DNA of 64,000 bases from positions 186,001 to 250,000 of the forward strand of contig NZ_CAAAIM010000005.1 in assembly GCF_900639985.1 (NCBI RefSeq), read 5' to 3'. This DNA is from Legionella rowbothamii (lineage in GTDB: Bacteria > Pseudomonadota > Gammaproteobacteria > Legionellales > Legionellaceae). Below the pieces are notes generated by a model. The model searched no databases and was not told the origin of the DNA. It saw nothing but the letters and a program-made list of their open reading frames with translations. The position numbers were made by a program, and so were the translations under genes. This document shows positions 17,335 through 25,038 of this stretch, one piece after another (position 1 is the first letter of the stretch; the number at the start of each line of letters is the position of its first letter).

Positions 17335-18345
17335 TTATTCCATATCGTTTTGATAATCCCCAAGACACGCTAAGCTGTTTAAACGAGCGCGCTTTAATAA
17401 TGCGTCTTGAGCACTATTGATATTTTCCTTTTTTCCACCCCATGCTGCTAAGCAATCTTCTTGCAGGGCTCTTCCGTAAGAGAAGCTGAGTAACCATGGT
17501 TGATGAATAATGTTATTAATTGCGTTTAAGTTCGCTGTAGCTTGTTGTGGCGTTTGTCCACCGGATAAGAAGTTGATGGTTGGTACGGCCGCAGGAACAT
17601 TATTACGGAATACGCCAATGGTATAGTCTGCAACTTCATCAGGTTCGCTGAATTTAGCGTTTGCTTTACCACAAGTAACCATGCTGGGTTTTAAAATAAT
17701 GTGTTCTAATTCAACTTGGTGAATGAATAACGCATGGAATACTTCGTGTAACACAATTTCCGAAACTTCAGCACAATGCTCAATGCTGTGCTCACCATCC
17801 ATTAGGATTTCAGGTTCTACAATTGGCACAATGCCTACTGATTGGCAGGTAGCCGCGTAGCGTGCCAGGTTCTCTGCGCCAGTTTTTATTGCCGATAAGC
17901 TTGGAGTGGTATCGGAAATAGAATAAACGTTACGCCATTTGGCAAAGCGCGCCCCTAATTTTTTGAAGTACAGTAAACGTTCAGCTAAGCCATCTAAACC
18001 TTGAGTAACTTTTTCATTTTCGGTATTGGCTAAATCAACAAGTCCTTTATCTACTTTGATTCCGGGAACAATGCCTTGGTCAGCAAATAATTTTGCAATA
18101 GGGGTGCCATGATCATCAGCTTGTTCAAAGGTTTCCTCAAATAAGATTACCCCATTAATGTACTTTCCTAAATCAGGAGTCGTTGCGAGCATTAAGCGGT
18201 AATCTCTACGATTTTGCTCACTGTTTTCAATATTAATAGAGGCAAAACGTTTGCCAATGGTTCCATTGCTTTCGTCAGCGGCTAAAATACCTTTGCCTAG
18301 TTGTAACATGTCTTCCATAGTGGCTGATAATTCTTCATAGCTCAT
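17335..18345 (-). CDS. Class I fructose-bisphosphate aldolase
   Basis: About 336 residues of the Schiff-base (class I) aldolase family, the type usual in animals and plants. MEDMLQLGKGILAADESNGT, NRRDYRLMLATTP and INGVILFEETF are family blocks; IILKPSMVTCG carries the Schiff-base lysine; FLSGGQTPQQATANLNAIN binds substrate phosphate; and SFSYGRALQ is the C-terminal signature. It cleaves or forms fructose-1,6-bisphosphate in glycolysis/gluconeogenesis. AGGAG sits 10 bases before ATG 18345 and 4 before a TTG at 18351; I prefer the ATG. It is just downstream of the reductase gene. Confidence 0.94.
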   Translation of the reverse strand: MSYEELSATMEDMLQLGKGILAADESNGTIGKRFASINIENSEQNRRDYRLMLATTPDLGKYINGVILFEETFEQADDHGTPIAKLFADQGIVPGIKVDKGLVDLANTENEKVTQGLDGLAERLLYFKKLGARFAKWRNVYSISDTTPSLSAIKTGAENLARYAATCQSVGIVPIVEPEILMDGEHSIEHCAEVSEIVLHEVFHALFIHQVELEHIILKPSMVTCGKANAKFSEPDEVADYTIGVFRNNVPAAVPTINFLSGGQTPQQATANLNAINNIIHQPWLLSFSYGRALQEDCLAAWGGKKENINSAQDALLKRARLNSLACLGDYQNDME

Positions 18346-18365
18346 AATCAATTTGCTCCTGGTCG

Positions 18366-19100
18366 TTATCTAGAAATATATTTTTCACGAATAATTTGTT
18401 GCATGGCAAAGCCTTGCTCTTTTAAGTAATTAAATGACTCGTCGATCATACCTGGATTTCCACATAAATAAACTACATCCTGTTGAGGATTTAAGTTCAG
18501 TGTAGGAAAAGCATGTTGTACGTAGCCGTTATGTTCATTCTCTTGTAGTTCTTCAACAGGCTGACGGCTTAAGTAGGGCATAAATGTTGCCTTTGGGTAT
18601 TTTTGGGCAAAATTACGGAATTCCTCAGCATAGAGGATTTCCTTACGTCGTTGTACTCCTTGGAGAATAACTACCTGCAATTCAGGATTTTGTTCCATAC
18701 GCTTACCAAGCTCTGCAAGCATCGCTCTATAAGGGGTAATACCGGTGCTGGTTGCCACCAGAATGTAGCGACCTGGCGCTTCATCTTTCATAACTAAACG
18801 TCCAAATGGCCCATTTATGTTGATAACATCTCCTGGCTTTAAGTTGTACAGAAATTGCGTTCCTGGTCCATTTTCAAAATAACCGGCAGCAAATTCAATC
18901 ATGTTGTCTTTTTTTGGTTCATTTGCAATACTATAACTACGCTTTATTATTTTTCCTTCATGTTCAAAATGAATGGTAATAAACTGACCTGGTATATAAT
19001 TAAAGCAAGGGCTGAGTTCGCATTTAAAAATAAAATGCTTTACCTTAGGTGTAATCATAACGGACTGTACTAAGGTGACTGGAAAGGTATTTATTTGCAT
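18366..19100 (-). CDS. Ferredoxin/flavodoxin-NADP reductase-like oxidoreductase
   Basis: A 244-residue FAD/NAD(P)-binding reductase. YIPGQFITIHF and KRSYSIANEP (RxYS) bind FAD; LVATSTGITPYRAML is the nucleotide-binding GTGITP variant; VYLCGNPGMIDE is the terminal CG(N/P) motif that orients nicotinamide. The size is typical for Fpr-type enzymes (about 250) and no [2Fe-2S] domain is fused. It supplies or drains electrons from ferredoxin or flavodoxin; the partner is not in the window. The aldolase gene follows after only 14-20 bases, so they may share a transcript. Confidence 0.88.
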   Translation of the reverse strand: MQINTFPVTLVQSVMITPKVKHFIFKCELSPCFNYIPGQFITIHFEHEGKIIKRSYSIANEPKKDNMIEFAAGYFENGPGTQFLYNLKPGDVININGPFGRLVMKDEAPGRYILVATSTGITPYRAMLAELGKRMEQNPELQVVILQGVQRRKEILYAEEFRNFAQKYPKATFMPYLSRQPVEELQENEHNGYVQHAFPTLNLNPQQDVVYLCGNPGMIDESFNYLKEQGFAMQQIIREKYISR

Positions 19101-19182
19101 AAATGTATCAACTTTTAATATAAAGTGCTTAATATAAGGAAAAAATTATGCATTGCAAGGGTTAGAGGCATATAATTAAATC

Positions 19183-19725
19183 ATGACTACTATCGACTTA
19201 ATAGCCATTTTAGGCAACCTAAGCAAATCGTTATACCCTCTGCAGCGGTTAATTACAGCGGGGGCGTATTTATTGGGTGTATTGTTTTTCATTACAGCTA
19301 TTATGAAGCTGATGAAAATAGGGGATCATCGAGCTCAATCTCAATCCCAGGAGAGAATGTTTGTGCCGATGATGTACTTGCTTTTTGGGGCACTTTTATT
19401 GTACTTACCTTCGGCACTTAATCTTGCCGCTAATACCGCCTTTGGTGTGGGTAATATTTTGACGTATACCAATTATGATCCTACAAATATTTACAGTTCC
19501 ATGGGGTTATTAATTCGTACAGCTGGGGTGCTATGGTTCGTTCGTGGCTGTGTTCTTGTGGCGCAATCTAGTGAACCAGGGGCTCAAGATGGGCCGAAAG
19601 GTTTGATATTTATTATCGCGGGAATATTATCAATGAATTTTGATAATACTGTGTCGATCATGAATAATATGATGGGTTCTATTGCGAGCTGGACTATTGC
19701 TCTTAAGCAAAGCCAGGGGTATTAG
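19183..19725 (+). CDS. IcmC/DotE-like type IVB secretion membrane protein
   Basis: A 180-residue inner-membrane protein with about four hydrophobic segments, near residues 21-43, 62-85, 107-128 and 143-165. The segments AGAYLLGVLFFITAIMKL, MMYLLFGALLLYLPSAL and GPKGLIFIIAGILSMNF resemble the IcmC/DotE/DotV group of the Dot/Icm system as I remember it. No other dot/icm gene is nearby, so this would be an orphan paralogue. It is a single gene transcribed between two leftward genes. Assignment is from memory of hydrophobic pattern and the GPKGL motif, so it is moderate. Confidence 0.55.
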   Translation: MTTIDLIAILGNLSKSLYPLQRLITAGAYLLGVLFFITAIMKLMKIGDHRAQSQSQERMFVPMMYLLFGALLLYLPSALNLAANTAFGVGNILTYTNYDPTNIYSSMGLLIRTAGVLWFVRGCVLVAQSSEPGAQDGPKGLIFIIAGILSMNFDNTVSIMNNMMGSIASWTIALKQSQGY

Positions 19726-19760
19726 CTTTATTTGGAGGCAGTTATTAGCCTCAGTGTAAA

Positions 19761-20042
19761 TTAATTTTCCTCACCACAAATTCGCAGATTATTTGCTTTG
19801 GCGAAGTCCATAATGGATTGATAAAGTAACGGGCTGGATTCTTTAAGTTTTGGATCAAGAAGTACACACTGATATCCATCGCTATTAACACTCGGCCGCA
19901 ATAATGGGGAGTAGTGGATGCGTTTGTTTTTAAAGCTTGCGAGTGATCCACTCATGCGTTCCGCCCAGTCGCTAGGACGAAAAGTCTTCCCTTGAGCGGT
20001 TATTCCTTCAATAATGATTGTTTTCTTTTGTGAATCTGCCAT
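19761..20042 (-). CDS. DUF3579 family protein
   Basis: A 93-residue protein starting MADSQKKTIIIEGITAQGKT. The block KTFRPSDWAERMSG, then YSPLLRPSVNSDGYQCVLLD and IMDFAKANNLRI, matches the DUF3579 pattern (GxxFRPSDWAERL, RYSPxxRP, CVxxDPxL). Function unknown. A TTG at 20054 adds four residues (MNRI) with no ribosome site, so ATG 20042 is preferred. It sits alone between the IcmC-like gene and pssA. Confidence 0.85.
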   Translation of the reverse strand: MADSQKKTIIIEGITAQGKTFRPSDWAERMSGSLASFKNKRIHYSPLLRPSVNSDGYQCVLLDPKLKESSPLLYQSIMDFAKANNLRICGEEN

Positions 20043-20206
20043 AATTCTATTCAATTAAAGTACACTGTGCTAAGTATAACATCAAATGATAATTTCTGTA
20101 TGGAAATTTATTCGCTTTACTGCAATATATTTGTGTTTTCAAAAGCGAATTTTATCCCTATCATGTGTGATTGTTAACGAGACGTTTATGAGGATTGATC
20201 CAAAGA

Positions 20207-20947
20207 ATGGAAAAAGATAATCGTTCAGGTATTTATTTATTACCGAATTTATTTACTACCGCTAGTTTATTTGCAGCATTTTATTCATTAGTTGCTTCGA
20301 TGAAAGGGCAGTATGAGGCTGCTGTTATTGCTATATTTATTGGTATGATTGCCGATGGTTTGGATGGACGTATTGCCCGTTTAACCAATACTCAGTCTGA
20401 ATTTGGTGCTCAATATGACAGCTTATCGGATATGGTAACCTTTGGGGTTGCTCCGTCTTTATTAATGTATAATTTGTCACTGAGCCATCTAGGAAAAGTA
20501 GGGTGGTTGGTTGCCTTTGTTTATACCGCAGCGGTTGCCTTACGACTGGCGCGTTTTAATACGCAGCTGGAAATTGCAGATAAGCGTTATTTTCAGGGAT
20601 TGCCTTGCCCCCCTTCGGCCGCAGTAATGGCATCGTTTGCTTGGTTATGCTATCAAAATGACTGGCATAATATGTTTGTAGCTATTGTAACCGCAATTAT
20701 GTCTTTAGTTGCATCGGCATTGATGGTTTCTAATTTCCGCTATTACAGCTTTAAAGAGGTCGATTTTAAAGGGAAGGTCCCCTTTTTGTATGTCTTGGTA
20801 ATGATTATTTTATTTGTTGCGATTGCTGCAAATCCATCCTGGGTTATCTTCATTGGTTTTGGTCTTTATGCTTTTTCGGGCTTAATTATTACTTTATTGG
20901 CGGTACATAAGGTGAGAAAGCAAAGAAAGTATATTGAAAAATCTTAA
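20207..20947 (+). CDS. pssA: CDP-diacylglycerol-serine O-phosphatidyltransferase
   Basis: A 246-residue integral membrane enzyme making phosphatidylserine, the precursor of phosphatidylethanolamine. The CDP-alcohol phosphotransferase motif is complete: DGLDGRIAR, eight residues, then GAQYDSLSD. Six to seven membrane segments are visible, e.g. VAIVTAIMSLVASALMVSNF and FLYVLVMIILFVAIAA. ATG 20207 is chosen because the earlier TTG (20195) lies on top of the only GAGG. Legionella also uses choline pathways for phosphatidylcholine; no such gene is here. A hairpin follows at 20989-21027. Confidence 0.94.
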   Translation: MEKDNRSGIYLLPNLFTTASLFAAFYSLVASMKGQYEAAVIAIFIGMIADGLDGRIARLTNTQSEFGAQYDSLSDMVTFGVAPSLLMYNLSLSHLGKVGWLVAFVYTAAVALRLARFNTQLEIADKRYFQGLPCPPSAAVMASFAWLCYQNDWHNMFVAIVTAIMSLVASALMVSNFRYYSFKEVDFKGKVPFLYVLVMIILFVAIAANPSWVIFIGFGLYAFSGLIITLLAVHKVRKQRKYIEKS

Positions 20948-20988
20948 GATATGCAGATGTTGCCTGATTAAGTAAAAACAATTGGCGG

Positions 20989-21027
20989 AGCAAGTCAAGA
21001 ATTCGAAGTAGGGAATTCTGGGTTGCT
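20989..21027 (+). terminator. Bulged hairpin after pssA
   Basis: Outer arms AGCAA/TTGCT and inner arms AGAATTC/GAATTCT pair around GAAGTAGG, with a small internal loop. CCTTTTG follows. It is about 40 bases past the pssA stop and 75 before the end of the convergent npr. Confidence 0.5.
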
Positions 21028-21101
21028 TCCTTTTGTTCGCAAAGATGAGAGGTTTTAGGTGGGATAATGTTCTATGTTAATTGATTAAAAACTAGAAGCA
21101 A

Positions 21102-21371
21102 TTACTCACCTTCACCAAAGAAATTATTAATCAATTGAACTAGAGCTTCATTCAGCTGCTCTTCATCTGGGCCTTCAATTTCCAAGGTAATCGTGCTTCC
21201 TTTATTTGCCGCAAGCATCATCACGCCCATGATACTTTTTCCATTAACCGTTTGGGAATCTTTTGTGACATTGATTTGGCTTTGATAGCGCGCGGCTGTT
21301 GATACAAATTTTGCTGATGCGCGAGCATGCAAGCCAAGTTTATTGATGATTGTAATCGTTGTTTTTATCAT
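21102..21371 (-). CDS. ptsO: HPr-family phosphocarrier (NPr type)
   Basis: An 89-residue HPr-fold protein. INKLGLHARASAKFV holds the phosphorylated His (LHARA), and NGKSIMGVMMLAA is the Ser46-region helix. In Legionella sugar PTS is not expected, so this is likely the NPr of the nitrogen PTS, taking phosphate from PtsP. It lies downstream of rpoN-hpf as in other gammaproteobacteria, but ptsN and rapZ are missing between them and a terminator separates it, so it needs its own promoter within 21372-21557. Confidence 0.87.
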   Translation of the reverse strand: MIKTTITIINKLGLHARASAKFVSTAARYQSQINVTKDSQTVNGKSIMGVMMLAANKGSTITLEIEGPDEEQLNEALVQLINNFFGEGE

Positions 21372-21557
21372 AAGCGTATCTAAGTCCTAAAAACGCAACG
21401 TGAACAGACTCTAGGGTAGAGCGAATGCGTTTTAGTTAATGTATCACGAAGAATGCTTAGGGTACAGGGAATTCTTGTACAAAAAAAGTTAAATGAGGTT
21501 TGTCATAGATATTTTTGTTATAGGGCTTTCTCGTATTTATGTTTAAGCTAAGAAAAT

Positions 21558-21585
21558 GTCGCCTCTTCAATGGTGAGGAGGCGAC
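21558..21585 (-). terminator. Terminator of the rpoN-hpf unit
   Basis: GTCGCCTC and GAGGCGAC form an 8-base GC-rich stem with further CCTC/GAGG pairing inside the loop. Read leftward, it is followed by ATTTTCTT. It starts 13 bases after the hpf stop. Confidence 0.8.
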
Positions 21586-21597
21586 GAACTTTAATGA

Positions 21598-21885
21598 TTA
21601 ATGACTACGCATTTTTTCTTTATGCTTCAGCAACTGACGATCGAGTTTATCAATCAAAGCATCTATTGCAGCATACAAGTTTTCTGATTCTGACTTAGCA
21701 TATAATTCAGCGCCGGTAACAAAAATAGTTGCTTCTGCAATTTGACTTAATTTTTCAATATCAAAAATTACATTAATTTTATTGATTTGATCATAATGGT
21801 GCTCAAGTTTAGTAAATTTTCCTTCAGTATAGGTTCTGATAGCAGGAGTTACCTCCATGCTATGCCCAGTAATGTGAATTTGCAT
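21598..21885 (-). CDS. hpf: Ribosome hibernation promoting factor (short form)
   Basis: A 95-residue HPF/YfiA-family protein starting MQIHITGHSMEVTPAIRTY, the usual short HPF length. It binds the decoding centre of idle ribosomes and promotes 100S dimers in stationary phase. The reading frame is open further upstream into rpoN, but GAAGGAGG sits just before the ATG at 21885 and homology begins there. It follows rpoN by 16 bases, the conserved rpoN-hpf pair. Confidence 0.94.
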   Translation of the reverse strand: MQIHITGHSMEVTPAIRTYTEGKFTKLEHHYDQINKINVIFDIEKLSQIAEATIFVTGAELYAKSESENLYAAIDALIDKLDRQLLKHKEKMRSH

Positions 21886-21901
21886 AACGAACCTCCTTCG
21901 G

Positions 21902-23305
21902 TTACTTTTTAGATACGAATTTTTTTCTTTCATTCGATGGGGCTATCCCCATCGCTTCACGATATTTTGCTACGGTTCTTCTTGCTACCTGAATACCTTG
22001 GTGTGCTAATAAGAGCACGATTTTGCTATCGCTTAATGGTTTCCCCCCGCTCTCTGCTGCGATTAGTTTTTTTATCATCGCGCGAATTGCGGTAGAGGAG
22101 CATTCAGCACCAGCATCGGTATTCACATGGCTGGAAAAAAAGTATTTTAGCTCAAAAACTCCTCGAGGAGTATGAATAAATTTTTGCGTAGTAACGCGTG
22201 AAATAGTTGACTCATGCATTTCAAGGGCAGAAGCAATATCATTAAGAATCAATGGTTTCATCGCTTCCTCACCAAAGTCGAGAAAACCTTGTTGATACTC
22301 CATTATGCATCGCGCTACCTTAAGTAAAGTTTCTTGGCGGCTTTGAATACTTTTTAAAAACCATCGAGCTTCTTGCAGGTTATTTTTTAAGAATAGATTG
22401 TCGGCACTATTGTCCGCACGTTGAATCAATGATGCATATTGATTATTGATGCTTAAGTTCGGTAAAACATTTTGGTTTAAAACGACTTTCCACTCATTAT
22501 TTATCTTTTTAACTGTTAAATCGGGAATAATATATTCAGTAATGTCATGGTGAATTAAATGCCCTGGTTTGGGATTTAAGCCTTGAATGATGCGTAACAC
22601 GTCATCAATAGCCTTTTCACTAACTTGATGGTTTTTTATTAATTGTTTGTAATTATGGTGGCCAAGCAAATCCAAGTCTTGGAGAATAATTTTTTTAGTA
22701 AGTTCTAGGTGTCTTGTTTCTGGAGATAGTTGTTCCAGTTGTACCAGTAATGTTTCTGCTAAATTCAAAGAAGCACAGCCTACCGGATCAAATAATTGTA
22801 GGCGATGGCGTACAACTTCTATTTCTTCTTGGTCAATCGGATGTTCTTCGCTGTTTAGACTAGCATGCAAATCGCTAATAGAGGTACTCAGAAATCCATC
22901 GTTATTAATCGCATCAATCAGGGCTGTCGCTATGGCTCTGTCTACATCACTCATTGGAGCCAGTGTTAATTGCCAGCGTAAATGGTCTTGTAAATTGGTA
23001 GTAGTGCAATGCAAATTATCAAAATTATAATCATTATCGTCAAATTGATGACGCTTATTGGTGATTTGATAAAGTTCTGACCATTGAAAATCCGTGGGCT
23101 CATCGTTGCTTCTGGATTGATCCTCATGAGGCAAATCTTCTTTATCCTCATTGGGCGTCGCTTCTAACATTGGATTGGATTCAACAATAAGTTGAATCTC
23201 TTGTTGTAGATCAATAGTAGACAATTGCAAGAGCCTAATTGCTTGCTGTAGCTGTGGGGTAAGCGCCAAGTGTTGGCCTATACTAAGCTGCAGTGACGGT
23301 TTCAT
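21902..23305 (-). CDS. rpoN: RNA polymerase sigma-54 factor
   Basis: A 467-residue sigma-54. The N-terminal region I is MKPSLQLSIGQHLALTPQLQQAI with the Gln/Leu-rich activator-interaction segment; an acidic region II follows (about 50-75); the core-binding region and the HTH come next; and the RpoN box reads ARRTVAKYREA near the C terminus. In Legionella RpoN with FleQ controls flagellar genes. Length is typical. It heads a two-gene unit with hpf. Confidence 0.96.
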   Translation of the reverse strand: MKPSLQLSIGQHLALTPQLQQAIRLLQLSTIDLQQEIQLIVESNPMLEATPNEDKEDLPHEDQSRSNDEPTDFQWSELYQITNKRHQFDDNDYNFDNLHCTTTNLQDHLRWQLTLAPMSDVDRAIATALIDAINNDGFLSTSISDLHASLNSEEHPIDQEEIEVVRHRLQLFDPVGCASLNLAETLLVQLEQLSPETRHLELTKKIILQDLDLLGHHNYKQLIKNHQVSEKAIDDVLRIIQGLNPKPGHLIHHDITEYIIPDLTVKKINNEWKVVLNQNVLPNLSINNQYASLIQRADNSADNLFLKNNLQEARWFLKSIQSRQETLLKVARCIMEYQQGFLDFGEEAMKPLILNDIASALEMHESTISRVTTQKFIHTPRGVFELKYFFSSHVNTDAGAECSSTAIRAMIKKLIAAESGGKPLSDSKIVLLLAHQGIQVARRTVAKYREAMGIAPSNERKKFVSKK

Positions 23306-23508
23306 GCAAATCCTCTTTGTTTCTTTCTACTGCCATTAACTATCAGTGTAAACGATTCGTGGGGATTATCCAGTCTTTGCAATGGTTAAATTAAGCTAAC
23401 TCTATGAAATTGAGTAAAATCTAGAGCTATTCGATGAACGGGTAGACTGACGCTGAGCGCAGAGGGGCCCAACTATGAAAGGGTAGTTGTAATGTAGGTG
23501 TTATAAAA

Positions 23509-23530
23509 TAAAAAGCCCCAATTCGGGGCT
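23509..23530 (-). terminator. Terminator of rpmB-rpmG
   Basis: AGCCCC and GGGGCT stem around AATTC; read leftward the stem is followed by TTTTTATTTTA. It lies seven bases past the rpmG stop. A canonical rho-independent terminator. Confidence 0.92.
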
Positions 23531-23536
23531 CAATAA

Positions 23537-23701
23537 TTATTTTACTTTCTTTTCTTTAAAAAGAACGTGCTTACGAACTTTTGGATCGTACATCATCAAT
23601 TCCATCTTTTCAGGATGGTTACGTGGGTTTTTAGTCGTAGTTTTATAGTATCCAGTTCCTGCTGTGGATTCCATTTTCACTTTGATGGTGACAGCTGCCA
23701 T
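23537..23701 (-). CDS. rpmG: 50S ribosomal protein L33
   Basis: A 54-residue protein read directly from the reverse strand: [19 protein letters not shown] then [19 protein letters not shown] and a lysine-rich end. This is the L33 pattern (TGxxYxTTKNxR). It has no zinc-binding Cys pair, so it is the C-minus form. It follows rpmB by 15 bases and shares its terminator. Confidence 0.95.
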   Translation of the reverse strand: MAAVTIKVKMESTAGTGYYKTTTKNPRNHPEKMELMMYDPKVRKHVLFKEKKVK

Positions 23702-23716
23702 GGTTTATCCCCTTAA

Positions 23717-23953
23717 TTATACTTTTTCGCCATTAGCTCTGATTTGATCCAGAACCTTCTTGATGCCTAACTTATCAATTATACGCATACCTTTGGTACT
23801 AACGCGTAAGGTGACAAATCGGCTCTCTTCTTCAACCCAGAAACTGTGATTTTGAATGTTGGGTAGAAAGCGTCTTTTGGTTTTGTTGTTAGCGTGCGAC
23901 ACTTTGTTACCAGTCATGGGTCGCTTGCCAGTTACCTGACATACTCTAGACAT
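23717..23953 (-). CDS. rpmB: 50S ribosomal protein L28
   Basis: A 78-residue L28 of standard length. [20 protein letters not shown] and [19 protein letters not shown] are the family blocks; [14 protein letters not shown] is the C-terminal signature. The zinc-binding Cys set of some L28 forms is incomplete. First gene of the rpmB-rpmG pair, conserved across gammaproteobacteria. Confidence 0.97.
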   Translation of the reverse strand: MSRVCQVTGKRPMTGNKVSHANNKTKRRFLPNIQNHSFWVEEESRFVTLRVSTKGMRIIDKLGIKKVLDQIRANGEKV

Positions 23954-24113
23954 TGTGTTACTCCAAATTAGAAATTTTATGGTTGTCTTTGTAATATTCT
24001 GGGCAAATAGCCGGATGTGAAATACAAGAGCGGTTTTATATCAAAAAAACGCAACAGTTGCAAGATTTTTATAGAAACATATAATCGCAATTTTTATAAA
24101 TTGAGTTATTAGC

Positions 24114-24785
24114 ATGCATCGTAGAATAAAAAGTTATGTATTGCGAGCAGGACGTGTAAGCAATCGTCAGCAGCAAGGATTAGATCTTTGGATTAAGGAT
24201 TATGCCTTATCGATGGCGGATTCTCCCTGGAATTTAGCAGAGGAATTTGGACGAGAAGCAGATACTATTGTGGAAATTGGTTTTGGGATGGGGACATCTT
24301 TACTTCATATGGCACAAAATAATCCAGCGGCTAATTATGTTGGTATTGAAGTTCATCAAGCGGGAGTAGGGAGCCTGGCTGCTGACTTGCATGATCATCA
24401 GGTAACTAATGTTCGTATTGTAGCTCATGATGCGGTGGAGGTGTTTCAGACTAAGATAGCTGATAATTCTCTGGCGGGAATACAAATCTTTTTCCCAGAT
24501 CCTTGGCATAAGAAGCGTCATCATAAGCGCCGTTTGATTCAACCGGGGTTTATTCAATTACTCACTCACAAAATTAAAGTCGGTGGATTTATTCATTGCG
24601 CTACCGATTGGCAGGAATATGCAGAACACATGCTGGAAGTTTTGTCTGCGTCTCCAGGATTACATAACTCACAAGTTGAAGGAGGCTATTCTCCTAAGCC
24701 AGAGTCACGGCCGTTGACTAAGTTTGAGCTGCGTGGCGAGCGTTTAGGACATGGAGTTTGGGATCTTATTTTTTTGAAATCTTAG
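24114..24785 (+). CDS. trmB: tRNA (guanine-N7-)-methyltransferase
   Basis: A 223-residue SAM-dependent enzyme forming m7G46 in tRNA. The N terminus RRIKSYVLRAGRVSNRQQ is the family's RSFVLRxGR motif; VEIGFGMGTSLLHMA is the SAM site; IFFPDPWHKKRHHKRRLIQP is the catalytic PDPWxKxRHxKRR block; LTKFELRGERLGHGVWDL ends it. Length matches. It has no clear Shine-Dalgarno. A long-form dispersed palindrome follows. Confidence 0.96.
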   Translation: MHRRIKSYVLRAGRVSNRQQQGLDLWIKDYALSMADSPWNLAEEFGREADTIVEIGFGMGTSLLHMAQNNPAANYVGIEVHQAGVGSLAADLHDHQVTNVRIVAHDAVEVFQTKIADNSLAGIQIFFPDPWHKKRHHKRRLIQPGFIQLLTHKIKVGGFIHCATDWQEYAEHMLEVLSASPGLHNSQVEGGYSPKPESRPLTKFELRGERLGHGVWDLIFLKS

Positions 24786-24830
24786 AATTGCCCTTGGTTC
24801 ATTGCTATAGGCTAATGATTAATCTTTAAA

Positions 24831-24907
24831 GTGTAGGTTGGGCCTAGGGCCCAACAAATGCATCGAGTCGCACCTGGAGTTGATGTTAGCTCATGGGCCC
24901 AACCTCC
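24831..24907. repeat. Dispersed palindrome, long form (second copy)
   Basis: GTGTAGGTTGGGCC starts the element, GGGCCCAAC follows after three bases, and a second imperfect half ends with ATGGGCCCAACCTCC. Same family and double-hairpin plan as 8869-8943, but with more mismatches. It lies between trmB and the ankyrin gene. Confidence 0.8.
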
Positions 24908-25038
24908 TGTATTTTATCGCAAAACTTATTTAGCTTAATGGTAGCGAGGCCTTGAGGATGGAGTATCAGATTGCATTGATATTCGGTTAGGCACTGTGTA
25001 ATATTAGTCCGATAGCAACCAGAAAAGGATGTCATGTC

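Noticed and set aside
21886..21933. Sixteen-codon N-terminal extension of hpf overlapping rpoN
   Set aside because: A strong GAAGGAGG sits directly before ATG 21885 and the family begins there.
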